Positions 56,201 through 63,515 of a stretch of DNA of 64,000 nt are shown here, piece after piece. Where the stretch lies: positions 1-64,000 of the forward strand of contig WFXC01000033.1 in the NCBI GenBank assembly GCA_015490805.1. The letters are read 5' to 3'. How positions within the stretch are numbered: position 1 is the stretch's first letter; each line of letters starts with the position of its first letter. The notes beneath the pieces were generated by a model that was given only the letters and a program-made list of their open reading frames with translations, searched no databases and was not told the origin of the DNA. The translations under genes and the position numbers were made by a program. The stretch comes from Candidatus Kapaibacterium sp. (GTDB lineage: Bacteria > Bacteroidota > Ignavibacteria > Kapaibacteriales > WFXC01).

Positions 56201-56683
56201 GGAGAATGCCTCTACTATTCCGGCGAGGCGGGAAAAATCTGCTGACTGAAACTGTTGCTGGAAGATCCCATACGGTGCCGTGGGATTCAGTACAAATGTT
56301 GCCCGTTCAAAAATCCTTCCCCATCTTGTATGCTGAGCGGTCACCAGTGAAAGCCGAACGCTGCCAGCCGTGTCATAGAATGCCATCAACACTGCTTCAG
56401 CGTCCGATTCGCGAACAAGGCGTCTGGCAACCTCGAATTGCTCCTGCCGGCTGCGCTCGCAGTGTAAATCGGTGGTAGCAGCCGCTGCAACCAGCACTGG
56501 AGCGGTATCAGTGCAATGAATCCTCCCTACTTGCTCCACTGTTTGCACATATTCCAGATCTGTTGGAAGGGACGTCACCCGCTGCCGCTGCGTTTCCCAT
56601 CCCTGGCAGAGCGCTTGAAGCACCTGCCGAAAGCGATCGACCGAAAAATCGGTCACTAAAGCCTCCAGATGACTTCCTTTCAT
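53288..56683 (-). CDS. Eco57I-like DNA methyltransferase, solitary, 1131 aa
   Basis: SAM-dependent N6-adenine-type methyltransferase of the Eco57I/type IIG class. Motif I is CDPAVGAGTFLVG (about residues 413-425). The catalytic motif is DIVIGNPPYLRRE (NPPY; about residue 640). A C-terminal target-recognition-like region follows (TMAEVREGYATGANNFFFVH; about residues 850-1100). The N-terminal ~380 residues contain no PD-(D/E)xK nuclease motif that I can identify; they begin with a segment around VGRIHCTDTAPVLVAAAATT and a helical region (RFALLFTLRTLFLGFVQRKGWFGG). It is flanked by housekeeping genes, with no restriction, BREX or helicase gene nearby. It may be an orphan methylase or part of a system split elsewhere. 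Confidence 0.82.
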   Translation of the reverse strand: MKGSHLEALVTDFSVDRFRQVLQALCQGWETQRQRVTSLPTDLEYVQTVEQVGRIHCTDTAPVLVAAAATTDLHCERSRQEQFEVARRLVRESDAEAVLMAFYDTAGSVRLSLVTAQHTRWGRIFERATFVLNPTAPYGIFQQQFQSADFSRLAGIVEAFSSQVMLRRFYQQWQRQLDRLTQSVQGSADVEIRRRFALLFTLRTLFLGFVQRKGWFGGDRNFLRTLVAAYQGTGQTARLYRDWFEPLFFQTFNRPPSKQIVEAGEKLPAAMVTLVHSTPYLHPHLFQRFPSLDDRGLWLPDAAVVDFVTFLSRYEFELEEDEAKDRTLAITPGFLEMVCERDVAEHRTAVYTPLEERDLMCRLAVLKWLERNSTVARERLCTLVFEEDAAVLDADQVWRVRKLLERITICDPAVGAGTFLVGMGQLLVRLLHRLYTYPAVATDRKKFTIGAWKRHVLGSSLYGVDVDPWAVWICQLRLWLFLFPALPDTVQTTAEPLLPDLRFVVQRADALVQRLGKHVLPVWKDAGGASVAKYCQTLEQKKRAFFEHRCRSEKEVIDAAVQTVKSVVRHWQEPAGRPVCANGIDVEERRLQVETLRRVVQHLENRELDKPFVWSIAFAEVFFGRGGFDIVIGNPPYLRRERIGDPASQLSAMEYRRALAQVAALDFPAFFGERQKQSLTQRKLNGRSDLYTYFYLRALRLLNDRGVLAFICANSWLNTQYGTHLQEFFLRAAPLYWVLESKTKRSFQQAEVNTVITIAGAPQPAVPLEHSIQFLSFRHSFATAMSGRMWRDFQMITQAAEWEEVRVRSVTVEALLTTGGQSESSGYTAGKWGSWYLKAPKIFFDLWTKARKKLHPLGTMAEVREGYATGANNFFFVHPRTVAAFQIEQQYLQPAVMKTRGRATLELNDAAVDRALLLLPKDVVHWQDASVARYVQYGTETVVPHSRTLRAKQRWWYLPPRPAAPLIAPCGYGDRFWCAANTAKAMVSNSFVEIHTSDPIVQWSIFWTLNHPVGWLFLELLGRSSMGGGLLKVDPQEYRHTWIVLLEDAPARLSSLPLRARKVQSVFVECGIDPRSSVPIARQDPDPLLDRLVFDQILFDALELSAEERSAVYRTVCQLVWDRLQRARSRR

Positions 56684-56880
56684 TTGCCGCTCAATAATTT
56701 CGCCCGCTGAATTTCAACGCTGCCTATCGTCAGACTGCACCGAACCAGTCCTCTGAGAACAACGACGCCTTTCTGTGCTCGCACGCGATCCACAGCTCAC
56801 CAGCAGCTGCTGACGCAACGGTACTGCTACCGTTCACATTGCACATCCTATCTGGGATCGCAACGTGTGCTGTTTCTGGT

Positions 56881-57777
56881 TCAATCAAACTGTCGGACGG
56901 AAAACGCCTCCCCCGTCGCCGCTCTAAGGGTATTGGTCAGCAACATTGCGATGGTCATTGGCCCAACGCCACCGGGCACTGGCGTAATCGCCGCAGCCTT
57001 CGGCGCCACACTGTCAAAATCTACATCGCCGACCAACCGGTATCCCTTTGGAGCTGATGGATCTTCGATGCGGTTAATGCCAACATCGATAACCACCACT
57101 CCTTCCCGAACGTAGTCACCGGTAATAAGCTGCGGTCTTCCGGCTGCGACGATCAGGATATCAGCGCTGCGGGTATACTGTGCCAGATCCTGAGTAGCGG
57201 TATGACAGATCGTCACGGTCGCATTTGCGTACGCAGACTTTTGATACAACAGGTTTGCGATCGGCTTGCCAACGATGTTGCTGCGTCCCAGCACGACTGC
57301 GTGTTTCCCCACCGTTGAAATGTTATACCGTCGCAAAATTTCGATAATCCCCGCCGGTGTACACGGGACAAAGCCGGGCAATCCTTCCACCAATCGCCCC
57401 ATATTTTCCGGATGAAATCCATCCACATCTTTACGCGGGTCAATTGCCAGCAAGACCGCCTGCTCATCAATGTGCGCGGGCAGCGGCAACTGTACTAAAA
57501 TCCCGTGGATTCGGGGATCAGCATTCCACCGGGCAATGAGCTCCAGTACTTCCTCCTGTGTTGTTTCAGCAGGACGTTTCTCAACAATGGAAAAAATGCC
57601 AACTTCCGCACACGCTTTAGCTTTCGAGCGCACATAGACCTGCGACGCAGGATTATCTCCAACCAGCAGCAGTGCCAGCCCCGGCGTAATCCCGCTGGAT
57701 TTCAGCTCCGCTACCTTCTCTTTGAGCTCTGTACGAATTGTTCTGGCTAACTGCTTGCCGTCCAGAATCTCCGCCAT
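56881..57777 (-). CDS. folD: Bifunctional methylene-THF dehydrogenase/cyclohydrolase FolD, 298 aa
   Basis: Interconverts 5,10-methylene-, 5,10-methenyl- and 10-formyl-tetrahydrofolate in one-carbon metabolism. Landmarks: PGLALLLVGDNPASQVYVRSKAKAC (active-site Lys in VYVRSKAKAC), GILVQLPLPAHI, DPRKDVDGFHPENMGRL, PCTPAGIIEIL, VGKHAVVLGRSNIVGKPIANLL (NADP site), and PGGVGPMTIAMLL. Normal length. The start at 57777 is typical (MAEILDGKQLA); the in-frame ATGs at 57783 and 57786 lie in the overlap with the upstream gene. It is the last gene of a likely four-gene run. Confidence 0.97.
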   Translation of the reverse strand: MAEILDGKQLARTIRTELKEKVAELKSSGITPGLALLLVGDNPASQVYVRSKAKACAEVGIFSIVEKRPAETTQEEVLELIARWNADPRIHGILVQLPLPAHIDEQAVLLAIDPRKDVDGFHPENMGRLVEGLPGFVPCTPAGIIEILRRYNISTVGKHAVVLGRSNIVGKPIANLLYQKSAYANATVTICHTATQDLAQYTRSADILIVAAGRPQLITGDYVREGVVVIDVGINRIEDPSAPKGYRLVGDVDFDSVAPKAAAITPVPGGVGPMTIAMLLTNTLRAATGEAFSVRQFD

Positions 57778-57782
57778 CGCCA

Positions 57783-58736
57783 TCACCTTTCTTTTGTTAC
57801 AACCTCTGCGACCGGATCATTGTCCGGTGCTGTCACATCAAAGTCGGCAGCAACGGGACAATGATCAGAAAGTTTTTCCAGCACTTCAGGATCGTACTGT
57901 GCATAAATATCGATCATTCGAGCACTCCCCTTGCGATACCGTTTCCGGGCACTGGGTGAAACCAGGATGTGATCAATGGACCCTTTACGGCGATACTTGC
58001 AACTTTTCAAGTTGAACGTCACAAAGCGCAGCACTGTATCCTGAACAATCGGCTGCAATGTTCGATCCTTTCGGCTCTGCGGCGAGGCATTGAAATCTCC
58101 CACCACGATCAGATCCATTTCATCTCCCTGCTCGAGCACCTCGTGCGCCCACTCCACAATTTTCCGGGCTTGCTGCTGCCGAATTTTCCGACTCAGCCGT
58201 CGTTTCGCCGGTGTTCGCTCCCAGCGGGAAGAGGACTTCAGGTGAACAATCATCATCAGCCAATCGAAATTGCCGGAGCGGCAGCGCACCAGCAATCCCG
58301 GTCGATCCCGCTCAGGACGAATTGCCAGCGGAAGATATACCGCAACAAATCGCACGTCAACAGAAGCAGGGCGATAGATCACTGCCAGATTCTGCTGTCC
58401 CCGGTGTGTGCCAACAAATCCTTCGTAACCCGGCAAATACTTCAGCAAACTGTCTAAGGCTGCCTGATTCTCCACTTCCTGCAATCCCAGCACATCAAAT
58501 TCCGCCTGCCGAATCACCTCAGCAATGCGCTGGTAGTCCTGACTGGTTCGATCGATCCGATCGCGCTGCCCATCGCCCAGCCACTCGATATTAAACGTGC
58601 CAATCCGCACAAAATCCCTGTGAACCGCTGCTGTATCAGCCTGTGGTATACGGCCTGGCGTCCCCGACCGCTGCCTGCCACACTGTACAAAAACAACAGC
58701 GATCAGCACCACTGCAAGCACAGATCTGTACCTCAT
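57783..58736 (-). CDS. Exported endonuclease/exonuclease/phosphatase (EEP) family protein, 317 aa
   Basis: Metal-dependent hydrolase fold used by DNase I-like nucleases, phosphatases and sphingomyelinases; substrate not assigned. The N-terminus MRYRSVLAVVLIAVVFVQC is a lipoprotein-like signal (FVQC is not a standard lipobox). EEP motifs: IGTFNIEWLGDG (Asn), VLGLQEVENQAAL (metal Glu), MMIVHLKSSSRW (His), LIVVGDFNASPQSRKD (Asp/Asn), and KGSIDHILVS (Asp-His); LSDHCPVAADFD ends the domain. All catalytic-type residues are present. It overlaps the TPR gene by 4 bp upstream. Confidence 0.86.
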   Translation of the reverse strand: MRYRSVLAVVLIAVVFVQCGRQRSGTPGRIPQADTAAVHRDFVRIGTFNIEWLGDGQRDRIDRTSQDYQRIAEVIRQAEFDVLGLQEVENQAALDSLLKYLPGYEGFVGTHRGQQNLAVIYRPASVDVRFVAVYLPLAIRPERDRPGLLVRCRSGNFDWLMMIVHLKSSSRWERTPAKRRLSRKIRQQQARKIVEWAHEVLEQGDEMDLIVVGDFNASPQSRKDRTLQPIVQDTVLRFVTFNLKSCKYRRKGSIDHILVSPSARKRYRKGSARMIDIYAQYDPEVLEKLSDHCPVAADFDVTAPDNDPVAEVVTKER

Positions 58737-59911
58737 CCGGCTCCCTCCAGATTTTTCAACCGACGCTTTGCACGGCTATAGGAAGACCGAAACTCTGGCA
58801 GTTCCAGAACCTGTTTGTACCATTGCACCGCTTCTTTCTTTTTCCCCAACCGCATATACGCATCTCCCAGCTTGAGCGCTGTTTCAACCCAGAATCCCGA
58901 CGGCTCATCGTCATCGATAACCCGACTAAATTCCAGACTTTTGCGCAAATATTTGATCGCCATTTCATACTCACCCCGCAGGAGCAAAGCATAACCGATG
59001 TAGTACGTTGCCTCTCGCACCAGGTAGCTATCGCAACCATAGTGCCCAGCCATACACTCCAGCAAAACCTTCCGCCACTGCTGCTCCATTTCCTTTCGCT
59101 TGCCAAGGCGCACCAGTGCGCGCCCCAGATACTTGCGAACAAACAGATTCTCTGGATAGAGTGCCAGTAGTTCTCGAGCCAGCTTTTCTGTCCGCTCTGG
59201 AGCGTTTTCAAATTGGTAGTAGATTTGCAGCAACAGCATCTTGGCTTCTATCCGAACATATCGGGCATGCTGCGCCACATATTCCAGCTCCTGCAGTCCT
59301 CCTTCTCGACTACCGGGTGGCAAAAAGGTCATCAAAGGCTTCAGTAAAGGATATTTTTCCGGAAAAACGGCGGCAAAGTAGTGGTAAATCGCAATGCCCA
59401 GCAGAATGTCTGAGTTCCCTGGCGCCAGCTTCCACAGCTTACTGATAATGTCAAACCCTGCTTTCCCATCGATCAGGGCTTGAATCCACTGTTCTCGAAT
59501 CACGTAGTATCGTCCCCGATACCCACGAGCGGCGCCGGCAAAGAACAGCCCAACGATGTCATAAGGATTTTTTTCGAGCAAACGGTCAGTAATTTCCAGC
59601 GTGCGCTCGACCTTTTCCAGAAATCGCTCGTCGTAGCGATGCACCCGCTGGTGGAGATAAATGCGCCACCAGTCCACCAGAGCATCCAGGAAATAGCCTA
59701 CAGGATGATCCGGGAACTGTTCCTGAAGAACAACTGCAAGGTGAGCTGCGGAATCAAACCGCTGATGGTAGATATGCTCCAGGGTAATTTGTGCCAAGGA
59801 ATCCGCCTGCCGGGTCAACAAAACCCACTGTCCCCATAATGGCGTAACAATCAGCAACCACGCCCATCCCCACTGACAAAGCCTGAAGCACCAGCGTCTA
59901 TGCAACTTCAT
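58733..59911 (-). CDS. Tetratricopeptide-repeat protein, exported, 392 aa
   Basis: A signal peptide or N-terminal anchor is seen at residues ~12-28 (CQWGWAWLLIVTPLWG). The rest is alpha-helical: several TPR units are visible, the clearest near the C-terminus (YYIGYALLLRGEYEMAIKYLRKSLEFS, then ALKLGDAYMRLGKKKEAVQWYKQVLEL). The middle has NPYDIVGLFFAGAARGYRGRYYV, which resembles the region found in periplasmic TPR proteins of Bacteroidota. Likely a scaffold for protein interactions in the periplasm. It overlaps the downstream EEP gene by 4 bp (58733-58736), so they are co-transcribed. Confidence 0.8.
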   Translation of the reverse strand: MKLHRRWCFRLCQWGWAWLLIVTPLWGQWVLLTRQADSLAQITLEHIYHQRFDSAAHLAVVLQEQFPDHPVGYFLDALVDWWRIYLHQRVHRYDERFLEKVERTLEITDRLLEKNPYDIVGLFFAGAARGYRGRYYVIREQWIQALIDGKAGFDIISKLWKLAPGNSDILLGIAIYHYFAAVFPEKYPLLKPLMTFLPPGSREGGLQELEYVAQHARYVRIEAKMLLLQIYYQFENAPERTEKLARELLALYPENLFVRKYLGRALVRLGKRKEMEQQWRKVLLECMAGHYGCDSYLVREATYYIGYALLLRGEYEMAIKYLRKSLEFSRVIDDDEPSGFWVETALKLGDAYMRLGKKKEAVQWYKQVLELPEFRSSYSRAKRRLKNLEGAG

Positions 59912-59926
59912 CGTCAGCGTGCCATC

Positions 59927-60160
59927 TCATTCATAAGGCGAAGACGCCGTTCCGTTCTGTTTCGCCTCCAGATCTCCTGTATCCTGCTGGTGCTGGCGCA
60001 AATACTGCTGGATTCGCTCTGCCATTTTTGCTTCTACCTCTTCGTGGGATGATCCCTTCACCATTATCCGTAGTTGTGGACAATACGCAGCGTATTGGGT
60101 TGGTCCCCAGCGGCGCACTAAAATTTCAAAATCTTCAGGCTTTATTGGGTGATGCTCCAT
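59927..60160 (-). CDS. HicB-like small protein, 77 aa
   Basis: Short protein with the HicB-type ferredoxin-like half-RNase H fold pattern: FEILVRRWGPTQYAAYCPQLRIMVKGSSHEEVEAKMAERIQQYL, where the strand-turn-strand and the following helix are recognisable. The start at 60160 fits this family; an upstream in-frame start at 60256 would add a long unrelated leader. A HicA toxin gene is not next to it, and no antitoxin-type DNA-binding tail is present. It is the first gene of the TPR-EEP-folD run, 15 bp before the TPR gene. Toxin-antitoxin function is not supported by the context. Confidence 0.62.
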   Translation of the reverse strand: MEHHPIKPEDFEILVRRWGPTQYAAYCPQLRIMVKGSSHEEVEAKMAERIQQYLRQHQQDTGDLEAKQNGTASSPYE

Positions 60161-60516
60161 TGCTCTGTATGCCCTTATTCTGCAACCTAAAAGCTGAAAG
60201 ACGGACGCTGTTATCCCGTAGTGAACAACCGGTAAGGCTCGGAGATCCGTCCGCACTTCCAGAACCTGTATGATGTTGGATCGATCATCACCTGCGTCCT
60301 AATCGCGATGCGAGAGACCTCTCCTCCTGTACCTCCATCGTGTGGATCCGCTTGCACTATCAATGTACCGTCGCGCCCATTCCATCCGAATGAAAAACCA
60401 CCTGATATGTTTTCTGTGCTGCCGGCAATGTTATTGCTATTCTGGCACTGCTTACTTTTCCCATTCGTCGCTTTTTCGTAATTTCGTGATAGGCGACAAG
60501 AGCTGGTGCGGAAAGA
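60161..60516. other. Divergent intergenic region HicB-like / membrane protein
   Basis: 356 bp. A weak -7-like TAATTTCG (60479-60486) lies before the plus-strand gene. No hairpin, RNA gene or convincing open frame was seen; two short frames crossing it lack ribosome-binding sites and coding character. Confidence 0.5.
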
Positions 60517-61506
60517 ATGAATCGAATAGTATCCGATCCTTCAACACCCTCACCCAAAGAGACAGCCGTCATTGATCTCTACGTCGGGCTCACCGATCAC
60601 TCCGGGATTCAGATTCTGCTGTTCACCCTTGCTGTTCTCCTTGGCGGCTGGTTCTGCTTTCACTTTCTCCTGCTTCCTGCCCTCCACTGGTTTTTTCACC
60701 AGACCTTAGAAGCAACGATTGTTTACGGCGACTCCCTCTGGAGCCGCTACACGAATTGGGAAGTCATTCTGGAGCAAGAAGGAGGAGGGGAAACGCATTA
60801 CTTTTTCAACCCGCTCCTCAGCTTCCTGCCCTTCATTGTTCTGGTGGGCTTCGCTATTGCCTTTTTTGTTACAACACTCCTGCCCCCGAAAATCGGCTTT
60901 ATGCGGCAGAAAATTCGTCGGGAAGTGATCAATATGCTGGATCGCATTGTGCGAGTGCTGGGTCTTCACCATCAGGACAATGCCCATACTGCCCTGGAGC
61001 AGCAACTGCTGCAAATGGATCTTCGCTCCCTCCACGCTTTTGCCGTCCACAATGGCATCCCGTTCAACGATCTGGAAGATTTGCAAAAAGCACTGCGGTG
61101 GGAACATCAACCCGTGTGGAAAAAAGTTCTTCGGATTAACGATGCCATCCGCCTGTATATGCGATCGTATTTTACGGTCGAATACGGCAACCAGATGCTG
61201 GGGTTTGTCTACATTGGAGCAGCCGTTTTGATCATTCTCATCGGGCTCCGCGGACTGAAATTTATTCCACCCACCAAACCCTCGGTCATTATTTTTGCTC
61301 TCTTCCTGGAATTTGTCCTCCTGCTGCTTTATGCGATCACTGTGATCTACACTCGCAGTGAAGACGAAGAGCGAAGCTGGGGAACGACTCCCGAACCTTC
61401 CCGAAATACTGCCCAACTGCCGGAATCCGAGGCTGAGCAGATGCGTTCGCAAGCCCGGCAATTGTTAGAAACCTTCCTGTTAAACTCATCCCGACGACAG
61501 CAATGA
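60517..61506 (+). CDS. Membrane protein of unknown function, operon partner of a STAND-like ATPase, 329 aa
   Basis: Family not recognised. Four membrane helices are predicted: about 32-58 (IQILLFTLAVLLGGWFCFHF), 98-122 (LLSFLPFIVLVGFAIAFFV), 228-248 (GFVYIGAAVLIILIGLRGL) and 256-278 (PSVIIFALFLEFVLLLLYAI). The ~100 residues between helices 2 and 3 are mixed charged and helical, and probably cytoplasmic (RREVINMLDRIVRVLGLHHQ). The C-terminal ~45 residues are polar. Its stop overlaps the start of the ATPase gene by 4 bp, so the two are translationally coupled and presumably work together. Confidence 0.7.
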   Translation: MNRIVSDPSTPSPKETAVIDLYVGLTDHSGIQILLFTLAVLLGGWFCFHFLLLPALHWFFHQTLEATIVYGDSLWSRYTNWEVILEQEGGGETHYFFNPLLSFLPFIVLVGFAIAFFVTTLLPPKIGFMRQKIRREVINMLDRIVRVLGLHHQDNAHTALEQQLLQMDLRSLHAFAVHNGIPFNDLEDLQKALRWEHQPVWKKVLRINDAIRLYMRSYFTVEYGNQMLGFVYIGAAVLIILIGLRGLKFIPPTKPSVIIFALFLEFVLLLLYAITVIYTRSEDEERSWGTTPEPSRNTAQLPESEAEQMRSQARQLLETFLLNSSRRQQ

Positions 61507-63515
61507 GTGCTCCGGTGTTCCCACAGGTCTTTGCTGGACGGACAACGCTGCTTCAGCAGCTTGCAACCTCCGTCGCTTCGCTCTCTTCGAATCCTTCTCC
61601 CCGCCTTGTTCTTCTTGCCGGCATCCCTGGCATTGGCAAATCCACCATTCTGCAACAATTTGCCAGGCAACACGCAGAAAACACGGCGATAACGATCCTC
61701 TCTGCGGCTGCCATTCCCCCGTCTATTGGTGGTATTGCCCCGTCGCAACTCCGCCCTTTTGGGCTGCTCCAATCGCTGGTCGAGGCACTGCAGACGGTGC
61801 AACAGAAAAAAGCGAAGAAAAAACTCTGGATCAACATCGGGCTGACCCTACTGACAACCCTCCCTTTTGCCGGTGACCTGGTTTATGCCATCAAAGAGAT
61901 CTCACGGGATATGCGGGAGTATAAAAAAGAAGCAGAAGCAACGCCGACAGCAGAAAAACTTCAGGAGGAATACTGTGCCCTTTTTCAAAAAGTTGCATCG
62001 GAAGTTCCCCTGGTGATGCTCTTAGACAACCTGTCGTGGAGCGATGCAGAGTCCATCCAGACGCTGCAACAATTGCTCAGCACACCCTCACTTCCCCTGC
62101 TGGTTGTTGCTGCCTACCAGCCGGATCAGGGGGAGGTCAAGATGATCGAAACGTTACGGAATGCGGTACTGGCTGCTACCGTAATAGAAGTTGAGGCGAT
62201 GACGGAAGCGGAGATTCAGGAATGGCTGGACAAAATTTTCCCTGATGCTTCCATCGATCCAGCGGTTGTCCCCTGGCTCCAGACCCATACCGGCGGCATT
62301 CCCATCATCATCGAAGAATACCTGCGAATGGTATGGATTGCCCATCACGGCGCGCCGCAGTCCCTGACCGTAGCCGACTTTGAACGCTATGGGGCAACGC
62401 CTTCAGTCGCAGCACACCTCCACCGCCTGCTTGCCGAGTTACCAGAAGAAGACCAGCACCTTCTCCAGCTTTGTAGCGCTGAGGGCAAAGAAGCCACTGT
62501 TTTCTTGCAATCGCAGTTGCTCCAAACAGACCTTCTCACGACCGTACGCCGTCTCAAAAGAATTCAGAGACGCACCGGCATTCTCCGCAGCCGCGGCGTA
62601 GAACGCCGCTATGGCGTCCAGACGACCGTGTTTGCCTTCACCCACCCTCTCTACCACAAATTGCTTTTTGAGAGCCTGGAATACGAAGAACGTCAGGCTA
62701 TTTACTCCCACATCGAATCGATTCTCCGCTCCCGGCTGGAGCAGTGCACAACAGCGGCGGAGCGAATGGAAATTCTTCCTCATCTCTGGCAATATACTGC
62801 CAGCGGTAGTGGGGACAATGCTTCGACGCTGCTCACATCACTGGCTGAAGACATTACAGCACAGGGTGGTAGCTTCACAATGGCAAAACTCATCGAACAG
62901 GCGGACGCCAGCGGCGTTGCGTTGCCATCCCTGATGACCGCCGACACCCTTCCCGATCCTGCAGCGGTGGCGCCAGAGCAATGGTCTTTGCTGGTCCAGT
63001 CGATCGCTTCTGATCCAGCCAGACTGAAAACACTCTGCCTTCGATTGCTCCATACCCGTGATATGGAGCATCTTCAAACGCTGGTGGACACCCTGCGCAA
63101 CCTGCCAGCTTTACCAGAAGATTCGACAGCATTGCTGACCCTATGCGAATTGCACACTGCCGAGCAGCTTACTCCAGATGATTTCGTGGTGGGTGAACAG
63201 CAACTCCAGAATACGGCTGATCCAGAAATCCAACTCCTGTTAGTAGCAACGCTGATTCAGCGAGGAATGGAAGATTCTCAGTTGCACGACCACATTGAGC
63301 CGCTGCTGAAATTCGCAGCAGAAAAAGCGCGCCACCTTGCCCTGCCGTATCAACTGCTGGCTCTTTTGTTGATCGCTCAATGGTACTTCGTCACCGGCAA
63401 TCCTCAGTTTCAATCCTACTGGGATCAGGCGCTCCAATTGGGCCATTTTCTGCAACTTCCCAGAACACTTTTAGAAAACGCAGTGTTTCAAAACAATAGA
63501 GGAGCAGCAGTATGA
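61503..63515 (+). CDS. STAND/AAA-type ATPase of unknown function, 670 aa
   Basis: NTPase of the AAA_16/STAND class. Walker A GIPGIGKST is at residues 40-48. Walker B is at residue ~175 (VPLVMLLDNLSWSDAES). A sensor-like TGGIPIIIEEYLRM follows at ~260. Between Walker A and B is a short hydrophobic stretch (about 103-122, LWINIGLTLLTTLPFAGDLV). The C-terminal ~300 residues are helical, with ALPYQLLALLLIAQWYFVTG near the end, and look like a TPR/HEAT-type superhelix. No effector domain (protease, nuclease, cyclase) is visible. It overlaps the membrane protein upstream and dapA downstream by 4 bp each, and a regulatory or assembly role is inferred. Confidence 0.75.
   Translation: MSAPVFPQVFAGRTTLLQQLATSVASLSSNPSPRLVLLAGIPGIGKSTILQQFARQHAENTAITILSAAAIPPSIGGIAPSQLRPFGLLQSLVEALQTVQQKKAKKKLWINIGLTLLTTLPFAGDLVYAIKEISRDMREYKKEAEATPTAEKLQEEYCALFQKVASEVPLVMLLDNLSWSDAESIQTLQQLLSTPSLPLLVVAAYQPDQGEVKMIETLRNAVLAATVIEVEAMTEAEIQEWLDKIFPDASIDPAVVPWLQTHTGGIPIIIEEYLRMVWIAHHGAPQSLTVADFERYGATPSVAAHLHRLLAELPEEDQHLLQLCSAEGKEATVFLQSQLLQTDLLTTVRRLKRIQRRTGILRSRGVERRYGVQTTVFAFTHPLYHKLLFESLEYEERQAIYSHIESILRSRLEQCTTAAERMEILPHLWQYTASGSGDNASTLLTSLAEDITAQGGSFTMAKLIEQADASGVALPSLMTADTLPDPAAVAPEQWSLLVQSIASDPARLKTLCLRLLHTRDMEHLQTLVDTLRNLPALPEDSTALLTLCELHTAEQLTPDDFVVGEQQLQNTADPEIQLLLVATLIQRGMEDSQLHDHIEPLLKFAAEKARHLALPYQLLALLLIAQWYFVTGNPQFQSYWDQALQLGHFLQLPRTLLENAVFQNNRGAAV

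Noticed and set aside
53288-56683. BREX (PglX) or a complete type IIG restriction system
   Set aside because: No pglZ, brxC, brxL or brxA genes are near, and no nuclease motif was seen in the N-terminus.
59927-60160. HicAB toxin-antitoxin system
   Set aside because: Only a HicB-like protein is present; no HicA-type partner and no DNA-binding tail.
60342-60575. Small plus-strand frame in the HicB/membrane protein gap
   Set aside because: No ribosome-binding site or domain; it runs out of frame into the membrane protein gene.
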